Source: Ferruginibacter sp. | GTDB taxonomy: Bacteria; Bacteroidota; Bacteroidia; Chitinophagales; Chitinophagaceae | Reading direction: 5' to 3' | Assembly: GCA_025362235.1 (NCBI GenBank) | Contig: JANYGZ010000006.1 | Location: 1-64,000, forward strand | Length of the DNA stretch: 64,000 nucleotides | Shown here: positions 26,043 to 33,759 of the stretch, one piece after another | How positions within the stretch are numbered: the stretch's first letter is position 1 | Layout of the letters: each line of letters begins with the position of its first letter | Program-made: the position numbers and the translations under genes | The notes under the pieces: model-generated | Told to the model about the DNA's origin: nothing | Seen by the model: only the letters and a program-made list of their open reading frames with translations | The model's database searches: none

Positions 26043-26430
26043 AAAAAGAATATTGGTAGGTAGTTTTTTACTTAGTGCTCTTAATTTTCTTTGTTCCCTG
26101 TATGTGAAATAAATTGGTTTCACACAAAGAGTGCTAAGGATACAAAGTAGACAAAGAATATTGATGGGTAGTTTTTTACTCTGCGTTCTTGGTTTTCTTT
26201 GTTCCCTTTGTGTGAAATATTTTTTTTCACACAAAGAGCGCTGAGGATACAAAGTAAACAAAGAATATTGATGGCTATTTTTTTACTTTGTACTCTTAGT
26301 TTTCTTTGTTCCATTTGTGTGAAATATTTTTTTCACACAAATAGCGCTAAGGATAAAAAGTACACAAAGAATATTGATGGGTAGTTTTTTACTTTGCGCT
26401 TTTGGTTTTCTTTGTTCCCTTTGTGTGAAA
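26010..26430. repeat. Four tandem palindromic repeat units of about 100 bp
   Basis: Units at 26010-26109, 26118-26217, 26225-26323 and 26331-26430, with a period of about 107 bp. Each begins TTTCACACAAAG, or a close variant such as TTCACACAAAG, and ends CTTTGTGTGAAA or a close variant. Internal inverted segments (GAGCGC...CAAAGTA and TACTTTGCGCTC) mean each unit can fold as one long hairpin. A single unit in the opposite orientation is at 2328-2426. The first unit overlaps the hemL 3' end. The last ends 24 bp before the DUF985 start. Confidence 0.85.
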
Positions 26431-26453
26431 TATTTTTTAACAAACAAAAGCAT

Positions 26454-26954
26454 ATGCAATCTCCGCAACAACTCATTCAGCAATATCATTTACAGCCGCA
26501 TCCCGAAGGTGGCTGGTATAAGGAAACTTACCGAAGTAACGAATTGATTGCAGCAACTGCATTGCCCAAAAGATTTGCCGGTAGCAGGGCCTTTGCAACG
26601 GCTATTTATTTTTTATTGGAAGAAGGAAATTTCTCTGCCTTTCACCGCATTAAAAGCGATGAGTGCTGGCATTTTTATGCTGGTGATTCCTTACAGGTAT
26701 TTGTGATGCAACCAAATGGCAAATTGGAAATTATTGATCTGGGAAATGATAGCAGCAGAGGACAATTATTTCAATATACAGTGCCTGCCAATTGCTGGTT
26801 TGCAAGCAGGCCGGCACCCGGCAGTAAATTCTGTTTTGTTGGCTGTACGGTATCCCCTGGTTTTGATTTTGGTGATTTTGACCTTGCTGATAAAACTGTT
26901 TTAGCAGCTTTGTATCCTCAACATATAAGCCTCCTTCACGAATTATGCAGGTAA
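26454..26954 (+). CDS. DUF985 family cupin protein
   Basis: A 166-residue single-domain cupin of the DUF985 type. It has YHLQPHPEGGWYKETYRS at the N-terminus, then TAIYFLLEEGNFSAFHRIKSDECWHFYAGD, whose histidine and glutamate are probable metal ligands. NCWFASRPAPGSKFCFVGCTVSPGFDFGDF follows. Its biochemical role is unknown. I start at the ATG at 26454. The longer frame to 26394 is translated from the repeat array. Confidence 0.85.
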   Translation: MQSPQQLIQQYHLQPHPEGGWYKETYRSNELIAATALPKRFAGSRAFATAIYFLLEEGNFSAFHRIKSDECWHFYAGDSLQVFVMQPNGKLEIIDLGNDSSRGQLFQYTVPANCWFASRPAPGSKFCFVGCTVSPGFDFGDFDLADKTVLAALYPQHISLLHELCR

Positions 26955-27016
26955 TATTTTGTTTATCATTGACGGCAACTTTTTAGTATAAAAATATATT
27001 TGTACATTGATACATT

Positions 27017-27490
27017 ATGACAAGGGAAGAAAAATTTATGTTGGAGGCCATCGCCTTATCAAAAACAGGAATGGAGAATAATGATGGTGGCCCTTTTGGA
27101 TGTGTGATTGTAAAAGGAGATGAAATTATTGGCAGGGGTAATAATAAAGTACACTGCAATAATGATACCACGGCGCATGCAGAAATAACTGCTATCAGGG
27201 ATGCCTGTAAAAACCTTGGCAGTTTTCAATTAGAAGGATGTGAAATTTATAATTCCTGCGAGCCCTGCCCCATGTGTCTTGGCGCCATTTATTGGGCAAG
27301 GCCGGCAATTATTTATTACGCCAACACCCGTGAAGATGCAGCCAATATAAACTTTGATGATTCGATGATATACCAAGAAATGAAAGCTGATATTGCCAAT
27401 AGAAAAATTCCGATGGTTTCTTTAAGCAGGGAAAAGGCCCTGGAAATATTTCAACAATGGACCACTAAGGCTAATAAAAATGCTTATTAA
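27017..27490 (+). CDS. guaD: Nucleoside deaminase, probable guanine deaminase (GuaD-like)
   Basis: A 157-residue zinc enzyme of the cytidine deaminase fold. HAEITAIRDAC supplies the His ligand and catalytic Glu, and SCEPCPMCLGAIYWARP the two Cys ligands. The sequence resembles the small guanine deaminase of Bacillus subtilis over its whole length, including GGPFGCVIVK, NINFDDSMIYQE and the C-terminal region. Guanine to xanthine is the likely reaction. A TATATTTG -7 box lies about 17 bases before the start. It is monocistronic. Confidence 0.8.
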   Translation: MTREEKFMLEAIALSKTGMENNDGGPFGCVIVKGDEIIGRGNNKVHCNNDTTAHAEITAIRDACKNLGSFQLEGCEIYNSCEPCPMCLGAIYWARPAIIYYANTREDAANINFDDSMIYQEMKADIANRKIPMVSLSREKALEIFQQWTTKANKNAY

Positions 27491-27547
27491 ATCATGGATG
27501 ATATTGTAGTGCCGTAAGACAAAAGAGCACCATCACAAAAGCATGCT

Positions 27548-28318
27548 ATGAACTACTTTAATCCAAAGACAGCAGCAGAACGATATTCAAAAGGCCGGCC
27601 TGACTTCCATAGCATCACTATCAGGCATATCAAAGATTATCTGCTGCTTGACAAAAAGTTTAATAACGCATTGGACATTGTCTGCGGAACAGGACTTTCA
27701 ACCAAAGCGCTTTTAGAAATCGCAATAAATGTTTACGGACCAGACATTTCACAGGAGATGTTGAATTTTGCATTGCAGCCGGGTAAGATTCATTATTCAA
27801 TTGCTTCGGCAGAGGTACAACCGTTTACAGATAATAACTTCGACCTAATTACAATTAGCTCAGGTATCCATTGGTTTAATATTGACAAGTTTCTTGCAGA
27901 AGCCAATCGGCTTTTAAAAAGTAAAGCGTGGCTTGTGTTTTACGAGAATCATTTTATTGCTGAAATGGTAGGTAAGGACAATTTCAGCAATTGGTTTCGG
28001 GATATTTATTTGAAAAAATTTCCTTCTCCACCTCGTAACAATGGCTACTCATGGACAAATGAAAATCTACATCTAAAGAATTTAAATTTTATAAAAGAAG
28101 AAATATTTAAGAACTCCATTACACTAAATAAAAAGCAACTTGCTTTATATTTTACAACACAGAGTAATATAATTGTAGCGGTTGAGAAAAAACAAACAAC
28201 TTATGAAAAAGTTGAAAATTGGTTAAACAAGGAGCTTGCTTCATTTTTTGATAATGAAGACACAACTCAAACAATTAACTATGGAAACTGGGTTAAGTAT
28301 ATTCAACGGGCAAGCTAA
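27548..28318 (+). CDS. Class I SAM-dependent methyltransferase
   Basis: A 256-residue protein. LDIVCGTGLSTKAL is motif I (SAM-binding glycine loop, with Val-Cys where most have Gly-Cys). VYGPDISQEMLNFA is motif II and FDLITISSGIHWFNID motif IV. This is the general methyltransferase_11 pattern. The substrate is unknown. It is a single gene, more AT-rich than its neighbours. Confidence 0.75.
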   Translation: MNYFNPKTAAERYSKGRPDFHSITIRHIKDYLLLDKKFNNALDIVCGTGLSTKALLEIAINVYGPDISQEMLNFALQPGKIHYSIASAEVQPFTDNNFDLITISSGIHWFNIDKFLAEANRLLKSKAWLVFYENHFIAEMVGKDNFSNWFRDIYLKKFPSPPRNNGYSWTNENLHLKNLNFIKEEIFKNSITLNKKQLALYFTTQSNIIVAVEKKQTTYEKVENWLNKELASFFDNEDTTQTINYGNWVKYIQRAS

Positions 28319-28388
28319 TAACTACTGCCCGACAGTTAACTCATACATTTGTAAAAGCATTGTTTAACAAAATAAACATGATAGTCAT

Positions 28389-28829
28389 ATGAAATTTAAA
28401 ACTAAAATTCTTCAAATTGGAAATAACACTGGCATTAATGTTCCAGATGAAATAATAGCAAAACTTGCAGCAGGGAAAAAACCACCTGTTGTTATTACAG
28501 TAAAAAAATATACCTACCGAAGTACAGTGGCTGTGATGGGTGGGAAATATATGATAAGTCTTAGTGCAGAAAATAGAAAAAATGCAAATGTAAAGGGCGG
28601 TGATGAATTAGAGATTGTGATAACACTTGATACAGAACCAAGAACTGTTCAACTTCCGATTGACTTTCAAAATAGATTGGCTAAAAATAAGCAAGCCGAA
28701 GCGGCTTTCGAAAAATTATCTCCAAGCAGAAAAAAAGCAATCGTTGTTTCTATTAACGATGCAAAAACAAAAGAGACTAAAATTAAAAGAATTGAGAAAG
28801 CTATAAACTCCTTAGCTGAAGGTAAATAA
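28389..28829 (+). CDS. DUF1905 / YdeI (OmpD-associated) family protein
   Basis: A 146-residue cytoplasmic protein. The N-terminal DUF1905 barrel (FKTKILQIGNNTGINVPDEI, GGKYMISLSAENRKNANVK) is joined to a YdeI-type C-terminal helical segment (AEAAFEKLSPSRKKAIVVSI). The function is not established. The family is sometimes called bacteriocin-protection protein. A TACATTTG -7 box lies at 28344-28351. A second protein with the same C-terminal segment is encoded at 30264. Confidence 0.75.
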   Translation: MKFKTKILQIGNNTGINVPDEIIAKLAAGKKPPVVITVKKYTYRSTVAVMGGKYMISLSAENRKNANVKGGDELEIVITLDTEPRTVQLPIDFQNRLAKNKQAEAAFEKLSPSRKKAIVVSINDAKTKETKIKRIEKAINSLAEGK

Positions 28830-29012
28830 GCTGGAATAGCCATCTGCAAGTTTTAGAAGAAATGACTAATGAGCGGCAAAAAAAATTATTTCCTTTACGG
28901 CAACTTTTCACAACAAGCTAAGAAGAGTCAAGAATGTTTTTTACTACTATGCCAAAATAAAAATAAGCAAACTTAAAACCTTTCAGCTTAAAAACTTTTC
29001 TAAAATATTTGC

Positions 29013-29054
29013 GTAGTTAAATAACTACACATATATTTGTAGTCAAATAGCTAC
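29013..29054 (+). promoter_or_regulatory. Double operator over the promoter of the ArsR-type operon
   Basis: GTAGTTAAATAACTAC (29013-29028), with perfect 7-bp arms GTAGTTA/TAACTAC, and GTAGTCAAATAGCTAC (29039-29054), one mismatch, are centred 26 bp apart. Between them lies TATATTTG (about 29032-29039), a consensus -7 box. The second site ends three bases before the start codon. This is a typical autorepression layout for an ArsR dimer. Confidence 0.65.
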
Positions 29055-29057
29055 ACA

Positions 29058-29381
29058 ATGAATTTAAGACGAGACGTTTTTCAGGCAATAGCAGACCCTA
29101 CAAGAAGAGCCATATTGTTACTGGTAGCCGCCCAATCTATGACAGCTGGTGCCATTGCGGCAAATTTCAACACTGCAAGACCTACAGTTTCAAAACACCT
29201 GCAAATACTTACTGAATGTGAATTACTTGAGCAGGCGCAAAACGGCAGGGAAATTTCTTATCACATCAATGCAAAAAATATGAAAGAAGTAGCCGACTTC
29301 ATTGAGCCATTCCGTAAAATGTGGGATGAAAGGTTTAATAAATTGGAAACCATCATGAAAAAATACAAAACAAAAAAATAG
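29058..29381 (+). CDS. ArsR-family winged-helix transcriptional repressor
   Basis: A 107-residue DNA-binding protein with the ArsR fold. It starts [20 protein letters not shown]. The helix-turn-helix spans [22 protein letters not shown]. The wing is [14 protein letters not shown]. The metal-binding ELCVCDL motif is absent, placing it in the group that sits before SRPBCC/AHSA1 genes. It probably represses its own operon through the two palindromes just upstream. The next gene follows after 6 bp. Confidence 0.88.
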   Translation: MNLRRDVFQAIADPTRRAILLLVAAQSMTAGAIAANFNTARPTVSKHLQILTECELLEQAQNGREISYHINAKNMKEVADFIEPFRKMWDERFNKLETIMKKYKTKK

Positions 29382-29387
29382 CATCTT

Positions 29388-29852
29388 ATGGAACGAAAAA
29401 CAAAAATTAATGCCGGGGATGATAAACAGGATTTAGTGATTACAAGAGAATTTGATTTGCCATTGGAATTATTATTTAAGGCATATACAGATCCTGAAAT
29501 TGTTGAGCAATGGATGGGAACAAAAGTGCTGAAACTGGAAAACAAAAAGCACGGCAGTTACCAATTTGAAACAACCGATCCTAAGGGAAATAAATACGGG
29601 TTCAATGGTACCATTCATGAGTTTAGCCCGAACCAGAAAATAACCCGAACATTTGAAATAGAGAATTCGCCTTTTAGCGTTCAGCTTGAGTTCCTGGAAT
29701 TTGAAAAACTTACTGACGATAGCAGCAAACTCAATATGCATGTGGTATACAAATCCGTTGCACTTAGAGACCAAATGCTGCAGCTACCTTTTGCCCAAGG
29801 CATAAATATGGCCCATAACCGGCTACAAGACATCGTAAACAAATTAAAATAG
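29388..29852 (+). CDS. SRPBCC (AHSA1-like) domain protein
   Basis: A 154-residue START-like fold protein of the AHSA1 family. LVITREFDLPLELLFKAYTDPEIVEQWMG is the classic N-terminal segment. GSYQFETTDPKGNKYGFNGTIHEFSPNQKI and MLQLPFAQGINMAHNRLQDIVN follow. ArsR plus SRPBCC pairs are widespread, and the ligand is unknown. Six bases separate it from the genes on either side. Confidence 0.85.
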   Translation: MERKTKINAGDDKQDLVITREFDLPLELLFKAYTDPEIVEQWMGTKVLKLENKKHGSYQFETTDPKGNKYGFNGTIHEFSPNQKITRTFEIENSPFSVQLEFLEFEKLTDDSSKLNMHVVYKSVALRDQMLQLPFAQGINMAHNRLQDIVNKLK

Positions 29853-29858
29853 CAGATT

Positions 29859-30263
29859 ATGACAAAGAGAAATCCGCCGAACGTGCGGACAGGCAAAATT
29901 ATCTATTGGATTGCTACCCTCTGGCTTTCATTAGGTATGGTATCAACCGGTATAGTACAGTTATTAAAAGTTAAAGAAGAGTTAGGCCTTTTTACACATT
30001 TGGGCTATCCGGGGTATTTACTAACCATATTAGCTGTTTGGAAATTTTTGGGAGTTATAGCAGTACTAATTCCTAAATTTCCTTTAGTAAAAGAATGGGC
30101 TTATGCAGGATTTTTCTTTGCCATGTCGGGTGCTGTGTTTTCTCACTTAGCCTGTGCAGATGGAGCCAAAGAATTTTTTGGGCCAATATTATTAATAATC
30201 CTGACTGTTGTATCTTGGTATTTTAGACCTGCCGATAGAAAAGTGATTTTAGTTAATCGTTAA
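29859..30263 (+). CDS. DoxX family membrane protein
   Basis: A 134-residue protein with four predicted transmembrane helices (about 14-35, 50-68, 75-95 and 105-122). HLGYPGYLLTILAVWKFLGVIAVLIP is the DoxX-like signature. In Bacteroidetes these proteins often follow ArsR/SRPBCC genes. The role is unknown, possibly redox or membrane stress. The stop is directly followed by the start of the next gene. Confidence 0.8.
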   Translation: MTKRNPPNVRTGKIIYWIATLWLSLGMVSTGIVQLLKVKEELGLFTHLGYPGYLLTILAVWKFLGVIAVLIPKFPLVKEWAYAGFFFAMSGAVFSHLACADGAKEFFGPILLIILTVVSWYFRPADRKVILVNR

Positions 30264-30851
30264 ATGAATGGCATGAATCCTAAAGTTGATTTTTATTTTA
30301 GCAAAGCCAAAACCTGGCAGAAAGAAATCAAGAAATTGAGAGCTATTATTCTTGACTGTCACCTTGCTGAAGAATTGAAGTGGGGATGTCCATGCTACAC
30401 TTTTGAAAAAAGTAATATTATTCTAATACATGTATTTAAAGAATATTGTGCCCTTTTGTTTTTTAAAGGTGCATTGTTGAAAGACGCTAAAGGCATCCTC
30501 ATTCAGCAAACGGAGAATGTACAGTCGGCACGCCAGATTAGGTTCACCAGTATTCAGGAAGTTGTACAGCTTGAACCCTTTCTGAAAGCCTACATTTATG
30601 AAGCTGTTGAAGTGGAAGAAGCCGGTTTGAAAGTAGAATTGAAAAAGACAATTGAATACCGCATACCTGAAGAATTTCAAAAGCAGTTAGATGAAAAGCC
30701 TGCCGTAAAAAAGGCATTTAATGCATTAACACCGGGACGGCAAAGAGGATACATGTTGTATTTTTCTGCACCTAAACAATCCAAAACTCGGGAGTCGAGG
30801 GTTGAAAAATGTACACCGCAAATACTTGATGGAAAGGGGTTGAATGATTAG
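30264..30851 (+). CDS. DUF1801 / YdeI family protein
   Basis: A 195-residue protein. The N-terminal half is a DUF1801 domain (EELKWGCPCYTFEKSNIILI, CALLFFKGALLKDAKGIL). The C-terminal half has the YdeI motif (FNALTPGRQRGYMLYFSAPKQSKTRESRVEK). The function is unknown. It is translationally adjacent to DoxX with no gap and is presumably part of the ArsR-controlled operon. Confidence 0.82.
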   Translation: MNGMNPKVDFYFSKAKTWQKEIKKLRAIILDCHLAEELKWGCPCYTFEKSNIILIHVFKEYCALLFFKGALLKDAKGILIQQTENVQSARQIRFTSIQEVVQLEPFLKAYIYEAVEVEEAGLKVELKKTIEYRIPEEFQKQLDEKPAVKKAFNALTPGRQRGYMLYFSAPKQSKTRESRVEKCTPQILDGKGLND

Positions 30852-30908
30852 CAGATTCGACTTTAAGCTTGTGTCACCAAACAAATTTTTACTATAAAAA
30901 TTAAAAAA

Positions 30909-31277
30909 TTGAATACATTGCTATGGGTAATACAAGGCTTGCTCGCCGCATTCTTTATCATGCCCGGCGTTGGAAAAGTGAACAGTAGTAGACAACAACA
31001 TATAGACGATGGCCATATAAAACCTGGAAATTCTATAACCCCAATCCGAATATTGGGAATTCTTGAGTTGTTGGGATGCGTAGGCATTATTGCACCCTGG
31101 CTTACCGGTATAGCCCCGATACTTACGCCCATAACAGCCGTTGGCTTTTGCCTGATGATGGCTGCAGGCCTTGTGACACACACTCAAAAGAAGGAATATA
31201 AAATGCTGCCTATGTTGATCGTTGTTCTTGCAATGGCTGCCGTGATAGCATATTATAGATTTAAAAGTTTTCAATAG
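30909..31277 (+). CDS. DoxX-like family membrane protein
   Basis: A 122-residue protein with four hydrophobic helices. The first reads LLWVIQGLLAAFFIMPGVGKV and the second ILGILELLGCVGIIAPWLTG, matching DoxX_2-like proteins. It begins with TTG (30909). The next in-frame ATG would cut into the first helix. The gap to the gene before is 57 bp. It is probably in the same operon. Confidence 0.78.
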   Translation: MNTLLWVIQGLLAAFFIMPGVGKVNSSRQQHIDDGHIKPGNSITPIRILGILELLGCVGIIAPWLTGIAPILTPITAVGFCLMMAAGLVTHTQKKEYKMLPMLIVVLAMAAVIAYYRFKSFQ

Positions 31278-31301
31278 TTTAAACAGAAATAATATAAAAG
31301 T

Positions 31302-31877
31302 ATGAGCAACATTAATAGCAATAAAAAGAAGTTGTCAGCGGAACAACGTACATCTTTACTCAGCACATTAAAAGCCCGTTTTGAAAAAAACATGAAGCGC
31401 CATAAAGCCATTGAATGGGCACCATTACAGGCAAAGCTCGAAGCCAATACCGAAAAACTGTGGTCGCTCAACGAAATGGAAGCTACTGGCGGTGAGCCGG
31501 ATGTTATTGGCTATGATAAAAAAGCAGGCGAATATATTTTTTATGATTGTTCTGCAGAAAGTCCAAACGGGCACAGAAGCTTTTGTTACGACCATGATGC
31601 GCTGGAGAAAAGGAAAGAAAATAAACCAAAAGATAGCGCCCTTAATATGGCTACGGATATGGGTATTGAGCTTTTAACGGAAGAGCAATATCGGGGGTTA
31701 CAACAATTGGGCACTTTCGATATTAAAACATCGAGTTGGATTGAAACACCAGCTGCCATTAGAAAGCTTGGTGGCGCTCTTTTTTGTGATCGCCGATACG
31801 ACACTATTTTCGTTTATCACAACGGTGCGGAATCTTATTATGCTGCAAGGGGTTTCCGTGGGTCGTTAAGGGTATAG
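31302..31877 (+). CDS. DUF4256 domain protein
   Basis: A 191-residue soluble protein. WAPLQAKLEANTEKLWSLNEMEATGGEPDV, EYIFYDCSAESPNGHRSFCYD and SSWIETPAAIRKLGGALFCDRRYD are features I recognise from DUF4256. The function is unknown. It is the last gene of the run that begins with the ArsR regulator; a 68-bp gap follows. Confidence 0.82.
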   Translation: MSNINSNKKKLSAEQRTSLLSTLKARFEKNMKRHKAIEWAPLQAKLEANTEKLWSLNEMEATGGEPDVIGYDKKAGEYIFYDCSAESPNGHRSFCYDHDALEKRKENKPKDSALNMATDMGIELLTEEQYRGLQQLGTFDIKTSSWIETPAAIRKLGGALFCDRRYDTIFVYHNGAESYYAARGFRGSLRV

Positions 31878-31945
31878 CTTACCAGAAAGAAAAATAACTG
31901 TTTACCCAAATTAAAGAACTAAATTACTACTCCAAACCAACGATT

Positions 31946-32419
31946 ATGAAAAGTAAAAAAGATAGTCCGGGTGTTTATATTCCTCCTCCTTTATTTTATG
32001 TTCTTACTTTTATCATTGCAATTATTATTCAAAAAAAAATTCCAATTAATAATTTCTTATTTCAACGGGAGTGGCTAAAAATTTCCGGAATAGTATTTTT
32101 AGTTGTTTCATTATTCTTTTTAGTAAGAAGTTTAAGACAGTTTTTTCAAACCAGCAACACATTAATTCTGATAAAGCCTGCAACCTCACTTCAAACCGAT
32201 GGTATTTATGGCATAACCAGAAACCCCATGTATGTTGGGTTAGCAATTGTCTATTTGGGATTAAGCTGCCTGATAGGCAATTGGTGGAATTTTATTTTAT
32301 TTCCAATACTGGTTTTAATTGTTCAAGAATATATTATAAAAAGTGAAGAACGATATTTAGAACGTGCATTTAAACAAGAATATGCAGACTATAAAAATAA
32401 GGTGCACAGATGGCTATAA
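31946..32419 (+). CDS. Isoprenylcysteine carboxyl methyltransferase-like membrane protein
   Basis: A 157-residue protein with about four transmembrane helices. The ICMT/phospholipid methyltransferase C-terminal motif reads GITRNPMYVGLAIVYLG and then EERYLERAF...YADYKNKVHRWL. In this family the RNPMY and ExxL parts bind S-adenosylmethionine. The substrate in bacteria is usually unknown. It stands alone. Confidence 0.82.
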   Translation: MKSKKDSPGVYIPPPLFYVLTFIIAIIIQKKIPINNFLFQREWLKISGIVFLVVSLFFLVRSLRQFFQTSNTLILIKPATSLQTDGIYGITRNPMYVGLAIVYLGLSCLIGNWWNFILFPILVLIVQEYIIKSEERYLERAFKQEYADYKNKVHRWL

Positions 32420-32512
32420 TGTTGCAGCTCTCAAACTAAGCAACACAAACACTTCTATAATATTGAGCTTGTAAAAGGCGACTTAAACAATGTTAATACT
32501 CACAGGTAACAT

Positions 32513-32664
32513 ATGAAAGATTTGTATGGAATATTGAGTGTACAAACTTTCAGGAATGGCTTTAAAAAAGTTATTTTCTAAAAAAAAATGCAGAGCCATC
32601 AAAGAATGAATTTCCAAATCCAATAAGTCTTAAAAACTGGATAGAGATGAATTTTAAATCCTAA
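32513..32664 (+). other. Possible relic of a coding sequence in a 257-bp gap
   Basis: Reading across frames gives ECTNFQEWL, then (after an A-rich tract) AEPSKNEFPNPISLKNWIEM ending in NFKS-stop at 32664. This looks like the C-terminus of a decayed gene whose frame is broken at the run of A residues near 32580. No start or family can be supported. Confidence 0.25.
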
Positions 32665-32676
32665 TACTAAAAAAAT

Positions 32677-33117
32677 ATGGAATTAATTATTTACGGACTA
32701 TACACATTCCTTGCTGCTTACAATGCCGGCAACATGATGAGCCTGCAAATACAGCATTATGGCATTTATCATTTTATTGGCAAAGAAAATTTTAAAAATT
32801 ACATGACTGCTAATAATAAAGCAGCCCTTATCCCAGCAATTCTTCCCGGTATGTTAATGCTTATTTTAAGTATCATTTTACTGTTTATCTGTCCTGTTTT
32901 TATGACAAACCCTGAAGCTATCGCTTCATTAGCATTAAACATTATTGCATTTATTTCAACATTCAAATGGCAACGGAAACTTCAGTCAGATATGGCAACC
33001 ACAGGATATGACGATAAAAAAATTAAATTGTTACTATCAACCAACTGGATAAGAACAATTGCTTTTATCCTTCTTGGTATTTTGACAGTTTCAATTTTAG
33101 TAATGGCTGTAAAATGA
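32677..33117 (+). CDS. Hypothetical four-helix membrane protein
   Basis: A 146-residue protein with hydrophobic segments near residues 2-20, 45-75, 80-98 and 122-143. IIYGLYTFLAAYNAGNMMSL and KLLLSTNWIRTIAFILLG may point to the DUF1772-like group of small membrane proteins, but I cannot assign it firmly. It is a single gene; the next gene is on the opposite strand. Confidence 0.6.
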   Translation: MELIIYGLYTFLAAYNAGNMMSLQIQHYGIYHFIGKENFKNYMTANNKAALIPAILPGMLMLILSIILLFICPVFMTNPEAIASLALNIIAFISTFKWQRKLQSDMATTGYDDKKIKLLLSTNWIRTIAFILLGILTVSILVMAVK

Positions 33118-33197
33118 CAACGAAGCAGTATATTCAACTTTTTATCCCAACCCTAAAAGGTTTTTAAACGTAGAAATTATACTAAATAAGCAGGGTT

Positions 33198-33572
33198 TCA
33201 ATAAGATGGTTTTGTAAGCCACCACTGGTTGCCAAACCTATCCTGAAAACCTGCGCTGCGGCCATACTCCCTCTCATCAAGTTCCTGCAAACTAATGGCA
33301 CCATGTTTTATTGCCCGGTGATAAACCTCATCAATGTTGTCTATTTGTATAAACATGCCGGCAGGAAATGCCTGATAATGGCCGGCAGAATCTGTAAACA
33401 TAATCACTGCTTTTTCAATACTTATTTCACCATGCATAATGGTGCCGTCTTCCCTCGGAACAATCATGCGTTCTTCTGCATTAAAAACGGCTTTTGTAAA
33501 AGCAATAAATTCTGATACCTTATCTAAAATTAAGTACGGCATAATAGGCAAATAATAATCAGGTGTTTTCAT
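33198..33572 (-). CDS. VOC family protein (glyoxalase/PhnB-like)
   Basis: A 124-residue protein with the vicinal-oxygen-chelate fold: YLPIMPYLILDKVSEFIAFTKAVFNAEE, then MHGEISIEKAVIMFTDS, MFIQIDNIDEVYHRAIKHGA and SAGFQDRFGNQWWL. It resembles the PhnB subgroup (SAGFxDPFGNxW). The substrate cannot be predicted. Confidence 0.85.
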   Translation of the reverse strand: MKTPDYYLPIMPYLILDKVSEFIAFTKAVFNAEERMIVPREDGTIMHGEISIEKAVIMFTDSAGHYQAFPAGMFIQIDNIDEVYHRAIKHGAISLQELDEREYGRSAGFQDRFGNQWWLTKPSY

Positions 33573-33759
33573 TGTGTTGATTTTTACAGGTCAAAGTTTC
33601 TGGTTTTTTTAGAACTAAATACTAGTGAAGCTAAAGATATTTGATGATGTTTTTTAATTTTCGGTAATTTTAAAATATTGAAATGCTAAATGGTTTACGG
33701 CTATTTTTGCCATTATGCCGCAAGCCGGCAATTAAAAATAATTCACCATAACAATCAAC

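Noticed and set aside
26010-26430. Regularly spaced repeats that could be taken for a CRISPR array
   Set aside because: The units are about 100-bp palindromes in direct tandem with gaps of about 7 bp. There are no unique spacers of 30-40 bp and no cas genes.
26115-26489. Minus-strand frames with repeated EQRKxRxxSKKLPINILC peptides
   Set aside because: They are translations of the palindromic repeat units, not genes.
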